Assembly (NCBI RefSeq): GCF_009829925.1
Contig: NZ_SNVJ01000002.1
Location: forward strand, 124,001-188,000
Source: Teichococcus coralli
GTDB taxonomy: Bacteria; Pseudomonadota; Alphaproteobacteria; Acetobacterales; Acetobacteraceae
Direction of reading: 5' to 3'
Length of the DNA: 64,000 nt
The translations under genes were made by a program, and so were the position numbers. Every line of letters starts with the position of its first letter. Position 1 is the first letter of the stretch. Positions 28,474 through 38,087 of the stretch are shown piece by piece. The notes beneath the pieces are model-generated. The model searched no databases. It was not told the DNA's origin and saw only the letters and a list, made by a program, of their open reading frames with translations.

Positions 28474-28854
28474 TCAGTACATGTTCAACGCCAGCCGGGC
28501 GTCCTCGCTCATGCGCGAGGGGTCCCAGGGCGGGTCCCAGACAACCTCGACCTTCACGTCCGAGACTCCGGGAACGGTGCGGACCATCTCCTCCACCTGC
28601 GCCGGCAACTCCTGCGCTGAGGGGCAGGAAGGCGCCGTCAGCGTCATCTCCACCTTCACGGCGCCGTCCTCGCCAATCTCGATGGCGTAGATCAGGCCCA
28701 GCTCGTAGATGTTGACCGGGATCTCCGGGTCGTAGACCTGGGCGATGGCCCCGATCACGCCGTCCTCGGAGACGCGCGGCGTGGTCTCACCCTCCGGCGT
28801 CCAGGCGCCATGGGCCTCCTGCGGCGCGTCGGTGGCAGGAATTCCGTCACTCAC
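28474..28854 (-). CDS. sufT: SUF-associated MIP18/DUF59 protein SufT
   Basis: 126 residues. The DUF59 core is VIGAIAQVYDPEIPVNIYEL followed by MTLTAPSCPSAQELP, with the family cysteine, and ends WDPPWDPSRMSEDARL. SufT proteins assist iron-sulfur maturation. The start is set at GTG 28854, which overlaps the sufU stop by eight bases and follows GGAGG; the frame extends 12 codons further into sufU but without a supporting ribosome site. Confidence 0.92.
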   Translation of the reverse strand: MSDGIPATDAPQEAHGAWTPEGETTPRVSEDGVIGAIAQVYDPEIPVNIYELGLIYAIEIGEDGAVKVEMTLTAPSCPSAQELPAQVEEMVRTVPGVSDVKVEVVWDPPWDPSRMSEDARLALNMY

Positions 28855-29314
28855 TGCTGACCTCCTTGCCCTCGTTGTCCAGCGCGGCATTCAGCGTGTG
28901 CCAGGCCAGCGTGGCGCATTTCACCCGGCTCGGAAACTCGGACACGCCACCAAGCACCTGCAGCCGCTCCATCTCGTCGGCCAGGGAGGCGCCGCAATCC
29001 GGGCAGGTGCCGGTCATCGCCAGCTCGCGGAACTTGCCGGACAGCTCGCGCGCCTCGTCCTGCGTCTTGCCGCGCACCGTCTCGGTCATCAGGCTGGCGC
29101 TGGCCATGGAGATGGCGCAGCCCTTGCCCTGGAAGGCGACGTCGGCGAGGCGGCCATCCGGCGCCAGCTTGACCCAGAGCTGCATGCGGTCGCCGCACAT
29201 CGGGTTGTCGCCACGGCCGGAGCGATCGGCATCATCCAGCCGGCGGAAGTTGCGCGGCTTGCGGCCGTGGTCGAGGATGACCTCCTGGTAGAGGTCGCGC
29301 AGGTCGTCGAACAT
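28847..29314 (-). CDS. sufU: SUF scaffold / sulfur-transfer protein SufU
   Basis: 155 residues of the NifU-N type. It keeps the metal and sulfur ligands: C and D in NPMCGDRM, the cysteine in GKGCAISMASASLM, and the cysteine in RVKCATLAWHTL. SufU accepts persulfide from SufS. An additional CPDC pair lies in the insertion at about residues 110-120. The start touches the sufS stop (TGATG). Confidence 0.93.
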   Translation of the reverse strand: MFDDLRDLYQEVILDHGRKPRNFRRLDDADRSGRGDNPMCGDRMQLWVKLAPDGRLADVAFQGKGCAISMASASLMTETVRGKTQDEARELSGKFRELAMTGTCPDCGASLADEMERLQVLGGVSEFPSRVKCATLAWHTLNAALDNEGKEVSSE

Positions 29315-30567
29315 CAGCGGAAGAACTCCCGTGCCTTTCCGAGCGCCTCCGCGAGGTAGTCCACCTCGCCTTCGGTCGTGTAGAGGCCGAAGGAGGCCCG
29401 GCAGGTGCTTTCCACGTTAAATCGGGCGTGCAGGGGCTCGGCGCAATGGCGGCCGGAGCGTACCGCGATGCCGGCGCGGTCCAGCAATGTCGCGAGGTCA
29501 TGGGCGTGGGCGTTGTCGAGCGCGAAGGCGAAGACGCCGCCGCGGTCCTGCGCGTGGCCCAGCAGGGTCAGCCCCTCGACCGCCGAGAGCCGTTGCATGG
29601 CATGGTCCACGAGGTGCCGCTCATGCGCCTCGATGGCCGGCATGCCGATGGCCTGCACGTAGTCGATCGCCGCGTGCAGCCCGACCGCCTCGACGATCGG
29701 CGGCGTGCCGGCCTCGAACTTAGCGGGGACGGGTGCGGGCAGGAAGCCCTCCAGCGTGACCTCGGAAATCATGTCGCCGCCGCCGAGGAAGGGCGGCATG
29801 GACTCCAGCAGCTCCATCCGGCCCCAGAGCACGCCGATGCCGGTCGGGCCGTAGAGCTTGTGGCCGGTGAAGACGTAGAAGTCACAATCGAGCGCCTGCA
29901 CGTCCACGCGGCGGTGCACGGCGGCCTGGGAACCGTCCAGCAGCAGCTTCGCGCCGTGGGCATGGGCCAGCTTCGCGATGCGCTCGGCCGGCGTCACGGT
30001 GCCCAGCACGTTGGACATGTGCGTGACGGCGACCAGCCCGACCTTGCCATCGGCCAGCTTGGCCTCCAGGTCGGCCAGGTCGAGCTCGCCGGCATCGGTC
30101 ACGCGCGCGACGCGCAGCTCGATGCCGTGCGACATCCGCAGCATGTGCCAGGGCACGAGGTTGGCATGGTGCTCCATCTCGGAGATCAGCACCGCCTGCC
30201 CCGGCTTCAGCACGCCGCGCCCATAGCTGTGCGCCACGAGGTTGATGGCGGCGGTGGAGGAGCCGGTGAAGACGATCTCCCGCTCGCTCCGCGCGTTCAG
30301 GAAGCCGGCGACGGCACGGCGCGCCGCCTCATAGGCTTCCGTGGCGCGTTCGGAGAGGAGATAGGCGCCGCGATGGACGTTGGCGTAGCCCGTCTCCATC
30401 ATTGCCGTCATGGCCTCGACGACCTGGCGCGGCTTCTGGGCGGAGGCGCCGGAGTCGAGGAAGACCAGATCCTTGCCGCGCTGCTTCCGCGACAGGATCG
30501 GGAAATCCTGCCGGATGCGCGCGACGTCGAAGCCGCCCGTGCCCTTCGGTGCCACCGCCCCGTCCAT
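29314..30567 (-). CDS. sufS: Cysteine desulfurase SufS
   Basis: 417-residue class II PLP enzyme that turns cysteine into alanine and a protein persulfide. Visible are DSGASAQKPRQVVEA, SEMEHHANLVPW, DGSQAAVHR, the PLP lysine K237 in FTGHKLYGPTGIG and the persulfide cysteine C375 in SGRHCAEPLH. The start MDGAVAPKG at 30567 shares one base with the sufD stop; the longer frame upstream is a shadow of sufD. It is paired with SufU rather than SufE in this operon. Confidence 0.95.
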   Translation of the reverse strand: MDGAVAPKGTGGFDVARIRQDFPILSRKQRGKDLVFLDSGASAQKPRQVVEAMTAMMETGYANVHRGAYLLSERATEAYEAARRAVAGFLNARSEREIVFTGSSTAAINLVAHSYGRGVLKPGQAVLISEMEHHANLVPWHMLRMSHGIELRVARVTDAGELDLADLEAKLADGKVGLVAVTHMSNVLGTVTPAERIAKLAHAHGAKLLLDGSQAAVHRRVDVQALDCDFYVFTGHKLYGPTGIGVLWGRMELLESMPPFLGGGDMISEVTLEGFLPAPVPAKFEAGTPPIVEAVGLHAAIDYVQAIGMPAIEAHERHLVDHAMQRLSAVEGLTLLGHAQDRGGVFAFALDNAHAHDLATLLDRAGIAVRSGRHCAEPLHARFNVESTCRASFGLYTTEGEVDYLAEALGKAREFFR

Positions 30568-31874
30568 CACGCCACCTTCTCCCACCAGCCGGCCACCGCC
30601 TCGGCAAGCGCGGCGCGCGCCGTCTCGTCCGTGACGCCCTCCACGGCTTCCTGCAGGAAGGCCTCGATCAGCAGCGAGCGTGCCGTGGCCTCCGGAATGC
30701 CGCGCGAACGCATGTAGAAGACCTGATTCTCGTCCAGCTCGCCCACCGTGGCGCCATGGCTGCACTTCACGTCGTCGGCGTAGATCTCAAGCTGCGGCTT
30801 GCTGTCGATCTCGGCCTGGTCTGAGAGCAGCAGCGCCTGGTTCATCTGGTAGCCGTCGGTGCGCTGCGCGATCTGGTCCACCAGGATCTTGCCCTGGAAG
30901 ACACCGCGCGACTTGCCGGCCAGCACCGTCTTCACCGTCTGGCGGCTCGGGCAATCCGGCGCCGAATGCTCCAGGAAGGTGGTGCAGTCGCCATGCTGCC
31001 CGTCGCCGAGGAGCTGCGCGCCGTTCAGATGCGCCGCCGCCTTGGGGCCGGCCAGCGTCACATGCGCCTCGCTGCGCGCCAGCTTCGCCCCGGCATGCAG
31101 CAGGAAACTGTCATAGGTGCCGCCCTCCGCCACGCGGGCGAAGACGGTGGAAAGATGGATGCCACCCTTCCCTTCCTGCTGGAGGCGCGCATGGGTGACG
31201 TGCGCCTCGGCGGCCACCTCGAACTCCAGCACCGGGCTGTTCAGGTAGCGGCCCTCGCCATGGCCCCAGTTGCGCTCGATCAGCACCAGCTTCGCGCCGG
31301 CACCCAGCCGCACCAGATGGCGCGGATGCACTGCCACCGGACGGTCGGCCAGGGTGACGTGCAGCAACTCGACCACGCCGCCATCCTCGCCGGCGGCCAG
31401 GTCGATCAGCGCGCCGTCCTCGAACATGGCGGTGTTCAGCGCCACCAGAGGCAGGTCCTCGGTGCGGGCGAGGCTGCCAAGCAGTCCCTCGGCGGCGCCG
31501 AGATGGTCCGCCAGGTTGCGCACCGGCGCCTCGGGGTCCGACAGGTCGGCGCGGAAGCGGCCGTCCACAAACACCACGCGACGCGGCGCGGCGGCGCGGG
31601 GCAGCGGCAGGGCGCCGTCCACGGAGGTCAGCGCCTCGCCAAAGCCGGCCTGGGTCAGCGGCGCGAGGTCGGTGTACTTCCAGGCCTCGACACGCCGGGT
31701 CGGGAAGCCCTGGGCGCGGAAGGCCTCGGCGGCCGCCTCGCGGCGGGCGGCCAGCCAGGGCAGCCGCTGCCCCGGAAAGCGGGCGCGCAGCCCCTCGTAA
31801 CGCTGCAGGAAGCCGGCCGCGCCGGGTTCGGTCAGCGCGTTGCCGGCCGTCACGATGTCGCCTGTTGCGCTCAT
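30567..31874 (-). CDS. sufD: Fe-S cluster assembly protein SufD
   Basis: 435 residues with the right-handed parallel beta-helix SufB/SufD core. Landmarks are the C-terminal EIYADDVKCSHGATVGELDE and MRSRGIPEATARSLLIEAFL, shared with SufB. It forms the SufBC2D scaffold that builds the nascent cluster. It overlaps sufC by four bases and sufS by one. The N-terminal 120 residues are variable and helical, as usual. Confidence 0.95.
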   Translation of the reverse strand: MSATGDIVTAGNALTEPGAAGFLQRYEGLRARFPGQRLPWLAARREAAAEAFRAQGFPTRRVEAWKYTDLAPLTQAGFGEALTSVDGALPLPRAAAPRRVVFVDGRFRADLSDPEAPVRNLADHLGAAEGLLGSLARTEDLPLVALNTAMFEDGALIDLAAGEDGGVVELLHVTLADRPVAVHPRHLVRLGAGAKLVLIERNWGHGEGRYLNSPVLEFEVAAEAHVTHARLQQEGKGGIHLSTVFARVAEGGTYDSFLLHAGAKLARSEAHVTLAGPKAAAHLNGAQLLGDGQHGDCTTFLEHSAPDCPSRQTVKTVLAGKSRGVFQGKILVDQIAQRTDGYQMNQALLLSDQAEIDSKPQLEIYADDVKCSHGATVGELDENQVFYMRSRGIPEATARSLLIEAFLQEAVEGVTDETARAALAEAVAGWWEKVA

Positions 31875-32614
31875 GCCGCCTGCACCGAGTTGTAGCCGCC
31901 CGCCTCGAGCTGCTTGGCCAGCTCGGGCCCGCCGGACTGCACGATGCGGCCGTTCATCAGGACGTGCACGCGGTCCGGCACGATGTAGTCGAGCAGGCGC
32001 TGGTAGTGGGTGATCACCAGCGAAGAGAAGTTCGGGCCGCGCATGGCGTTCACGCCCTCGGCGACGATCTTCAGCGCGTCGATGTCGAGGCCGGAATCGG
32101 TCTCGTCGAGGATGGCGAGGCTGGGGTTCAGCAGCGCCATTTGCAGCACCTCGTTGCGCTTCTTCTCGCCGCCGGAGAAGCCGACATTGACGCCGCGCTT
32201 CAGCATATCCTCCGGCATCGAGAGCGCCTTCATCCGCTCGCGCGCCAGCTTCAGGAACTGCATCGCGTCCAGCTCGGGCTCGCCCTTGCCGCGGCGGATG
32301 GCGTTCAGCGCGGTGCGCAGGAAGTTGGCGTTGCCCACGCCCGGCAGCTCCACCGGGTACTGGAAGGCCAGGAAGAGGCCCGCCGCGGCGCGCTCCTCCG
32401 GTTCCATGGCCAGCAGGTCCTGCCCGTTGAACGTGGCGCTGCCGCCGGTGATCTCATAGCCCTCGCGCCCCGAGAGCACGTAGGAGAGCGTGGACTTGCC
32501 CGAGCCGTTCGGCCCCATGATGGCGTGGATCTCGCCCGTCGGCACCTCGAGGTCGATCCCCTTGAGGATCTCCTTGCCCTCGACCTCGGCGGTCAGCCCT
32601 TCGATCTTCAGCAT
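31871..32614 (-). CDS. sufC: Fe-S assembly ATPase SufC
   Basis: A 247-residue ABC-type ATPase without membrane partner. It has Walker A GPNGSGKST at residues 34-42, the signature GFSGGEKKRNEVLQ, and Walker B LAILDETDSGLDIDALKIVA. The start MLKIEGLTAEVEGKEI at 32614 is the conserved one; twelve upstream codons in the frame are not. It lies 16 bases after sufB. Confidence 0.97.
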   Translation of the reverse strand: MLKIEGLTAEVEGKEILKGIDLEVPTGEIHAIMGPNGSGKSTLSYVLSGREGYEITGGSATFNGQDLLAMEPEERAAAGLFLAFQYPVELPGVGNANFLRTALNAIRRGKGEPELDAMQFLKLARERMKALSMPEDMLKRGVNVGFSGGEKKRNEVLQMALLNPSLAILDETDSGLDIDALKIVAEGVNAMRGPNFSSLVITHYQRLLDYIVPDRVHVLMNGRIVQSGGPELAKQLEAGGYNSVQAA

Positions 32615-32630
32615 CGTCTTAAATCCGTCC

Positions 32631-34127
<1,497 letters not shown>

Positions 34128-34141
34128 GGTGTTCTGCTTCC

Positions 34142-34603
34142 CTACTCGGCTGGCAGGTGGGCCGGCTGGGCCGGCAGGGTGAGGCGGCGGCAGGCGGTGG
34201 CGGCGGGGGGCGCCAGGTCGGCCAGGGTGATGTCGGACAACGCGCTGCGGATGGCTTCGTTCACCTTGTCCCAGCGGCCGCGGACGGGGCAGATTGTCTC
34301 CGTCTCGCAGCTCCCGCTGGCGCCATCCACGCAGGCTGTCAGGGCGATCGGGCCATCAATGGCGCAGATCACCTCGGACAGCGGCATGGCGGCGAGCGGC
34401 CGTGCCAGGCGGTAGCCGCCCCGCGCGCCGCGCAAGCCTTCCACCAGCCCGGCATGACCGAGGTGCTTCAGCACCTTGGCCACCGTGGGCTCGGCGATTC
34501 CGGTGGCGGCGGCGAGGCCAGGCGCGGTCTGCAGGCCCCCTTCGGCCTCCAGCCGGGCCAGCACCACCACGGCGTAATCCGTCAGCTTCGACAGCCGCAA
34601 CAC
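34142..34603 (-). CDS. Rrf2-family SUF operon regulator (SufR/IscR-like)
   Basis: A 153-residue winged-helix Rrf2 protein. It starts (GTG) [17 protein letters not shown], has the recognition region [19 protein letters not shown], the wing [12 protein letters not shown], and three cysteines in a C-x8-C-x5-C spacing ([13 protein letters not shown]) fit to hold an iron-sulfur cluster. It matches the regulators that lead suf operons in Alphaproteobacteria and probably represses the operon when clusters are plentiful. AAGGAG lies eight bases before the GTG. An inverted repeat 20 bases upstream is a likely self-operator. Confidence 0.92.
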   Translation of the reverse strand: MLRLSKLTDYAVVVLARLEAEGGLQTAPGLAAATGIAEPTVAKVLKHLGHAGLVEGLRGARGGYRLARPLAAMPLSEVICAIDGPIALTACVDGASGSCETETICPVRGRWDKVNEAIRSALSDITLADLAPPAATACRRLTLPAQPAHLPAE

Positions 34604-34622
34604 GCGAGCCTCTCCTTAAAGC

Positions 34623-34637
34623 GGACCTGTCTTGTCC
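34623..34637. promoter_or_regulatory. Candidate operator upstream of the suf operon
   Basis: GGAC at 34623-34626 and GTCC at 34634-34637 form a symmetric 15-base site just before the ribosome site of the regulator gene. A TTGACA match on the minus strand at 34670-34675 could be a -35 box. Binding by the Rrf2 protein is inferred from location. Confidence 0.4.
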
Positions 34638-34722
34638 AGTTTCGGGCAGATGCGCCCGCGCCCCTCGCTTGTCAAGGAGCCCCCTCCTTTCCGCATGGCG
34701 CCGAGGATGCGAAGCTGGCCGG

Positions 34723-35355
34723 ATGCCCACGATCCGCCTGCGCCTGGTTCACCCCCGTCATGCCGCCAGCCTCATTCTCTGGCGGCAGGCCCGTTCCGGT
34801 GCCGTGGAGGTGCTGATGGGGGTCCGTGCCGCCGGGCATCGCTTCATGCCGAACCGCATGGTCTTTCCCGGCGGCCGGGTGGACCTCGCCGACCGCAGCG
34901 CCCCCGCCCTCACCGAACTGCGCCCGGAAACCCGCGCCGCGCTGGAACGCCGTGCCCCGCCCCGCCTCGCCCGGGCCCTGGCCATGGCCGCCGCGCGCGA
35001 GCTGGAGGAAGAGACCGGACTGATGCTGGGCAGCCCGCATCCCACGCTGGACCGGCTGGACTATCTCTGCCGGGCGGTGACGCCGCGCAGTTTCTCCCTG
35101 CGTTTCAACGCCCGCTTCCTCACCGCCCCGGCCGAGGCGGTCACAGGTACCCTGGCGGGCTCGGGCGAACTGGAGCGGCTGGCCTGGGTCACCCCTGAGG
35201 CGGCGCGCCACCTGCCGGTGGCGCCGATCACCGCCTGCGTGCTGGCCGAGTTCGGCGACTGGATGGCGCTGCCGCCCGCGGCGCGAACAGCCCGGCCGCT
35301 GATCTGCCTCCAAGGTGCCGGCACGCGCTGCCCGGAGCCGCTCCCACCATCCTGA
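34723..35355 (+). CDS. NUDIX hydrolase
   Basis: 210 residues. The Nudix box is split by an insertion: VFPGGRVDLADR supplies the start and ARELEEETGLML the catalytic helix with the metal-binding glutamates. An arginine-rich stretch between them matches the longer CoA-pyrophosphatase-like (NUDT7/NUDT19-type) members, so a nucleoside-diphosphate-linked substrate such as acyl-CoA is possible. The start MPTIRLRLVHPRH at 34723 follows the suf promoter region divergently. Confidence 0.85.
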   Translation: MPTIRLRLVHPRHAASLILWRQARSGAVEVLMGVRAAGHRFMPNRMVFPGGRVDLADRSAPALTELRPETRAALERRAPPRLARALAMAAARELEEETGLMLGSPHPTLDRLDYLCRAVTPRSFSLRFNARFLTAPAEAVTGTLAGSGELERLAWVTPEAARHLPVAPITACVLAEFGDWMALPPAARTARPLICLQGAGTRCPEPLPPS

Positions 35356-35660
35356 ACTGGCGAGAGGCTGGCGCGCGGCGCACGACGACGACGCTGGGAC
35401 AGGCGTAGCTCGTTCAGGCCCGGGGCACGCGCGGCACCGCGCGCCTGCGTCCTCCTGCCGCCCGAGCAGGCACCCTGCATGCCTCCGGACGCCGCGGCGG
35501 AGCGGATCAACGCCCTGCCGGGCTTGGCGAGCCGGCGGCAAGCTCTGGCTACCTCAAGGCAAGGAACGGGACCCTTGCCGCCATGCCGCTGCCGGAAGCC
35601 GGAGCAAGGGGCCGGGAAGTCGCCTCCCCGGCCCCCTCTGCCCGTCGTTCCAGCCGCTTC
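35356..35660. other. 305-base gene-free stretch
   Basis: No supported gene is seen between the NUDIX stop and the peroxiredoxin stop. Frames crossing it are arginine/proline-rich shadows. The only structure I can point to is the hairpin at 35608-35635. Confidence 0.5.
35608..35635 (-). terminator. Hairpin downstream of the peroxiredoxin gene
   Basis: A nine-base stem GGGGCCGGG/CCCGGCCCC with a ten-base loop lies 25 bases past the peroxiredoxin stop. It lacks a T-tract and could act from either direction. Confidence 0.5.
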
Positions 35661-36143
35661 TCAGAGCGCCGCGAGCACCGCCTCGCCGCTGGATACCTCG
35701 AAGGCGCCCGGCGCCTCGATGCCGACATGGGTCACCTTGCCGTCCTTTGCCACCAGCGCGAAACGCTGGCAGCGCACCCCCATGCCGCGGGCGGTCAGGT
35801 CGAATTCCAGCCCCAGCGCGCGAGTGAAGGCGGCGGCGCCGTCGGCGATCATCACCACCTCGTCGCCCACGCCCTGGTCCTTGGCCCAGGCGTTCATGAC
35901 GAAGGCGTCGTTCACCGCCATGCAGGCGACGGCGTCCACGCCCTTCGCCTTGAGCGACGCCATGTTGCTGAGGAAGCTCGGCATGTGCTTGGCCGAACAG
36001 GTGGGCGTGAAGGCGCCCGGCACGCCGAACAGCACCACGGTCTTGCCGCCGAACAGCGCCTCGGTGCTCAGCTCGCGCGGCCCCTCGGCGGTGGCCTGGG
36101 TCAAGGTCATCGCAGGAATGGTATCGCCGGCCTTGATGGACAT
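35661..36143 (-). CDS. Peroxiredoxin, Prx5-like
   Basis: 160 residues, thioredoxin-fold peroxidase. MSIKAGDTIPAMTLTQ leads to the active site PGAFTPTCSAKHMPSF with the peroxidatic cysteine C49, and the family-specific VNDAFVMNAWAKDQG follows. It reduces hydroperoxides using glutathione or thioredoxin. The Prx5 subfamily normally has 155-165 residues, matching this start; the longer frame upstream is not conserved-looking. It is divergent from yqgE. Confidence 0.93.
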   Translation of the reverse strand: MSIKAGDTIPAMTLTQATAEGPRELSTEALFGGKTVVLFGVPGAFTPTCSAKHMPSFLSNMASLKAKGVDAVACMAVNDAFVMNAWAKDQGVGDEVVMIADGAAAFTRALGLEFDLTARGMGVRCQRFALVAKDGKVTHVGIEAPGAFEVSSGEAVLAAL

Positions 36144-36246
36144 GGACGTGCTCTCCAGGTGGAGGCTCCGGCATTTCACGCTGGCGCCGGCGCTGTCAAC
36201 CGCGGTGCTTGCACCCTTCCCCTCCCACCGCCATCTTGATGGCACG

Positions 36247-36885
36247 ATGGCACGACGCGCACGCGAGAACGAACTTCCCGAGAGCTTCCGCACCGCCGGT
36301 GCGGGGGGTGGCCACAGCCGTGGGCTGCAGAGCGGCTATCTCAGCGGGCAACTGCTGATCGCCATGCCAGGCATGCAGGACCCGCGCTTCACCCGCTCGG
36401 TGATCTGCCTCTGCGCCCATTCCGCTGACGGCGCGATGGGCATCGTCCTGAACAAGCCGCTCGACAATCTCAGCTTCGAGGACCTGCTGAAGCAGCTCGA
36501 CGTGCAGCCGCTGCCGCCGCAGCGCGAGATCCGGCTGCTGGCCGGCGGCCCGGTCGAGGGCGGGCGCGGCTTCGTGCTGCACACCACGGACTGGTCCAGC
36601 GAAGGCAGCCTCAGCGTCACCGGCGACCTGGCACTGACCGCCAGCGTTGACATCCTGAAGGCGATCGCCGGCGGCGGCGGCCCTCGGCACGGGCTGCTGG
36701 CGCTTGGCTATGCCGGCTGGGGGCCGGGGCAGCTCGAAGAGGAGATCCAGCGCAACTCCTGGCTGAACGTGCCGGCGGATGAAGCCCTGCTTTTCGAAGG
36801 TGCGCTGAACGAGAAATGGCGCATGGCGCTGGCCAAGCTGCATATCGATCCGCTGCTGCTGTCCGGCAGTGCCGGACACGCCTGA
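36247..36885 (+). CDS. yqgE: YqgE/AlgH family protein
   Basis: 212 residues of the UPF0301 family. The hallmark blocks are SGQLLIAMPGMQDPRFTRSV, ADGAMGIVLNKPLDNLSFED, LAGGPVEGGRGFVLHT and YAGWGPGQLEEEIQRNSWL. The biochemical role is unsettled. The frame is open for another 256 codons upstream, through the peroxiredoxin region, but the family starts at ATG 36247. Confidence 0.93.
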   Translation: MARRARENELPESFRTAGAGGGHSRGLQSGYLSGQLLIAMPGMQDPRFTRSVICLCAHSADGAMGIVLNKPLDNLSFEDLLKQLDVQPLPPQREIRLLAGGPVEGGRGFVLHTTDWSSEGSLSVTGDLALTASVDILKAIAGGGGPRHGLLALGYAGWGPGQLEEEIQRNSWLNVPADEALLFEGALNEKWRMALAKLHIDPLLLSGSAGHA

Positions 36886-36920
36886 GCTTGCTTCGCCCGG
36901 ATTGGGCGGGGATGCGAGGA

Positions 36921-36942
36921 GAGCGGGGCTGTAACCCCGCTC
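36921..36942. terminator. Bidirectional hairpin between yqgE and the TRAP receptor gene
   Basis: A perfect eight-base stem GAGCGGGG/CCCCGCTC with a CTGTAA loop lies between convergent genes. Confidence 0.6.
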
Positions 36943-36972
36943 CACCGTGTTGAAGCCGGTCCGGAGGCCTTC

Positions 36973-37962
36973 CTACTCCGCCTTGGACTGGATCGCCTGA
37001 AGCCGGTCGTACTGCTCCTTGGTCCAGCCGGCACCAGCGGATGCATCGTTGTGCAGCGGCAGGGCGGCGGCGCGGAAGGCGGCCAGGTCGGGCGTGACAA
37101 CCGTCTTGCCCTGCTGGCGGAACCAGTCCGGCAGCTTCAGCTCGGAATCGCGGATCTCCTTGGATGCACGGTCTGAGGCCTCACGCAGCACGGCTTCAAA
37201 GACCTTCTTGTCATCATCGCTGAGCCGCGCCCAGGTGGACCGGCTGATGATGGTCAGCAGGCTCTCCGTGATGTGGCCGGAGAGCATGATGTGGCTCTGC
37301 ACCTCGTAGAACTTCTTGGCCTGGATGGTGGGCAGCGGGTTCTCCTGCCCATCCACCGTGCCCTGCTGCAGCGCCAGGTAGACCTCGGCGAAAGCAATCG
37401 GCGTGGCATTGGCGCCGATGGACTTGGTGAACATCAGGAAGAGCGGCGCCTGCGGCACGCGCAGCTTCATTCCCCGCGCGTCCTCCGGCTTCATGATCGG
37501 CCGGTTGGCGGTGAGGTGGCGGGCGCCGTAATAGGTCAGCGCGACGGAATGGTGGCCGGTCTGCTTGTCGTAGCCCCCCATCAGCTCCTTGAGCAGGTCG
37601 CTCTGCCGGTAGGCGGCGAAGTGCCCGTAGTCGCGGAAAACATAGGGTGCGTTGCCGATCGAGATGGGCTTGTAGGTGGCGCCGGCGAAGGCCACGCCGG
37701 TGTAGATGATGTCCACCGTGCCGAGCGTCAGGCCCTGGTTGATGGTCGGCTCGTTGCCCAGCGCGCTCGCGGGAAAGACCTCGATGTTCCAGCGGTTCTG
37801 CGTCCGCTGCTTGATCTGCTCGGCGGCCCAGAGCGCCTCGGTGTGGTAGGCTTCGTTGGTTTCGTAAACATGCGCCCAGCGCAGCTTCTGCTGCGCCTGG
37901 GCCTCGCTGCCCAGCAGGGCGCAGGCGGCCAGCGTGGCCGCGGCGAGAAGCCCTCGGATCAT
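36973..37962 (-). CDS. TRAP transporter DctP-type solute receptor
   Basis: 329 residues with a signal peptide (about residues 1-23, ending SEAQAQ). The mature protein starts QKLRWAHVYETNEAYHTEAL and has the DctP block PEDARGMKLRVPQAPLFLMF followed by PIAFAEVYLALQQGTVDGQE with the carboxylate-binding region. It binds an organic or sugar acid in the periplasm. No DctQ or DctM gene is in view. It is divergent from a UxaA-type dehydratase, suggesting a hexuronate or aldarate ligand. GGAAGGGAA before 37962 supports this start over the upstream ATG. Confidence 0.92.
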   Translation of the reverse strand: MIRGLLAAATLAACALLGSEAQAQQKLRWAHVYETNEAYHTEALWAAEQIKQRTQNRWNIEVFPASALGNEPTINQGLTLGTVDIIYTGVAFAGATYKPISIGNAPYVFRDYGHFAAYRQSDLLKELMGGYDKQTGHHSVALTYYGARHLTANRPIMKPEDARGMKLRVPQAPLFLMFTKSIGANATPIAFAEVYLALQQGTVDGQENPLPTIQAKKFYEVQSHIMLSGHITESLLTIISRSTWARLSDDDKKVFEAVLREASDRASKEIRDSELKLPDWFRQQGKTVVTPDLAAFRAAALPLHNDASAGAGWTKEQYDRLQAIQSKAE

Positions 37963-37998
37963 TCCGTTTCCCTTCCGGCGCCCTAAAAGGCGCACATG

Positions 37999-38009
37999 TT
38001 GTTGTACGA
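37999..38009. promoter_or_regulatory. GntR/FadR-type operator match in a divergent promoter
   Basis: TTGTTGTACGA fits the TNGTNNNACNA half-site pattern of FadR-subfamily GntR regulators exactly. It lies between the divergent TRAP receptor and UxaA-type genes, where such regulators commonly act in sugar-acid loci. No GntR gene is present in the window. Confidence 0.4.
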
Positions 38010-38087
38010 TGACACTACGATGCGGGCTTTGCACTTCGCAAGCCTCTCCGCTGCGGTAGGATAGCCCCTCGCTGGAGGAGACCCAAC

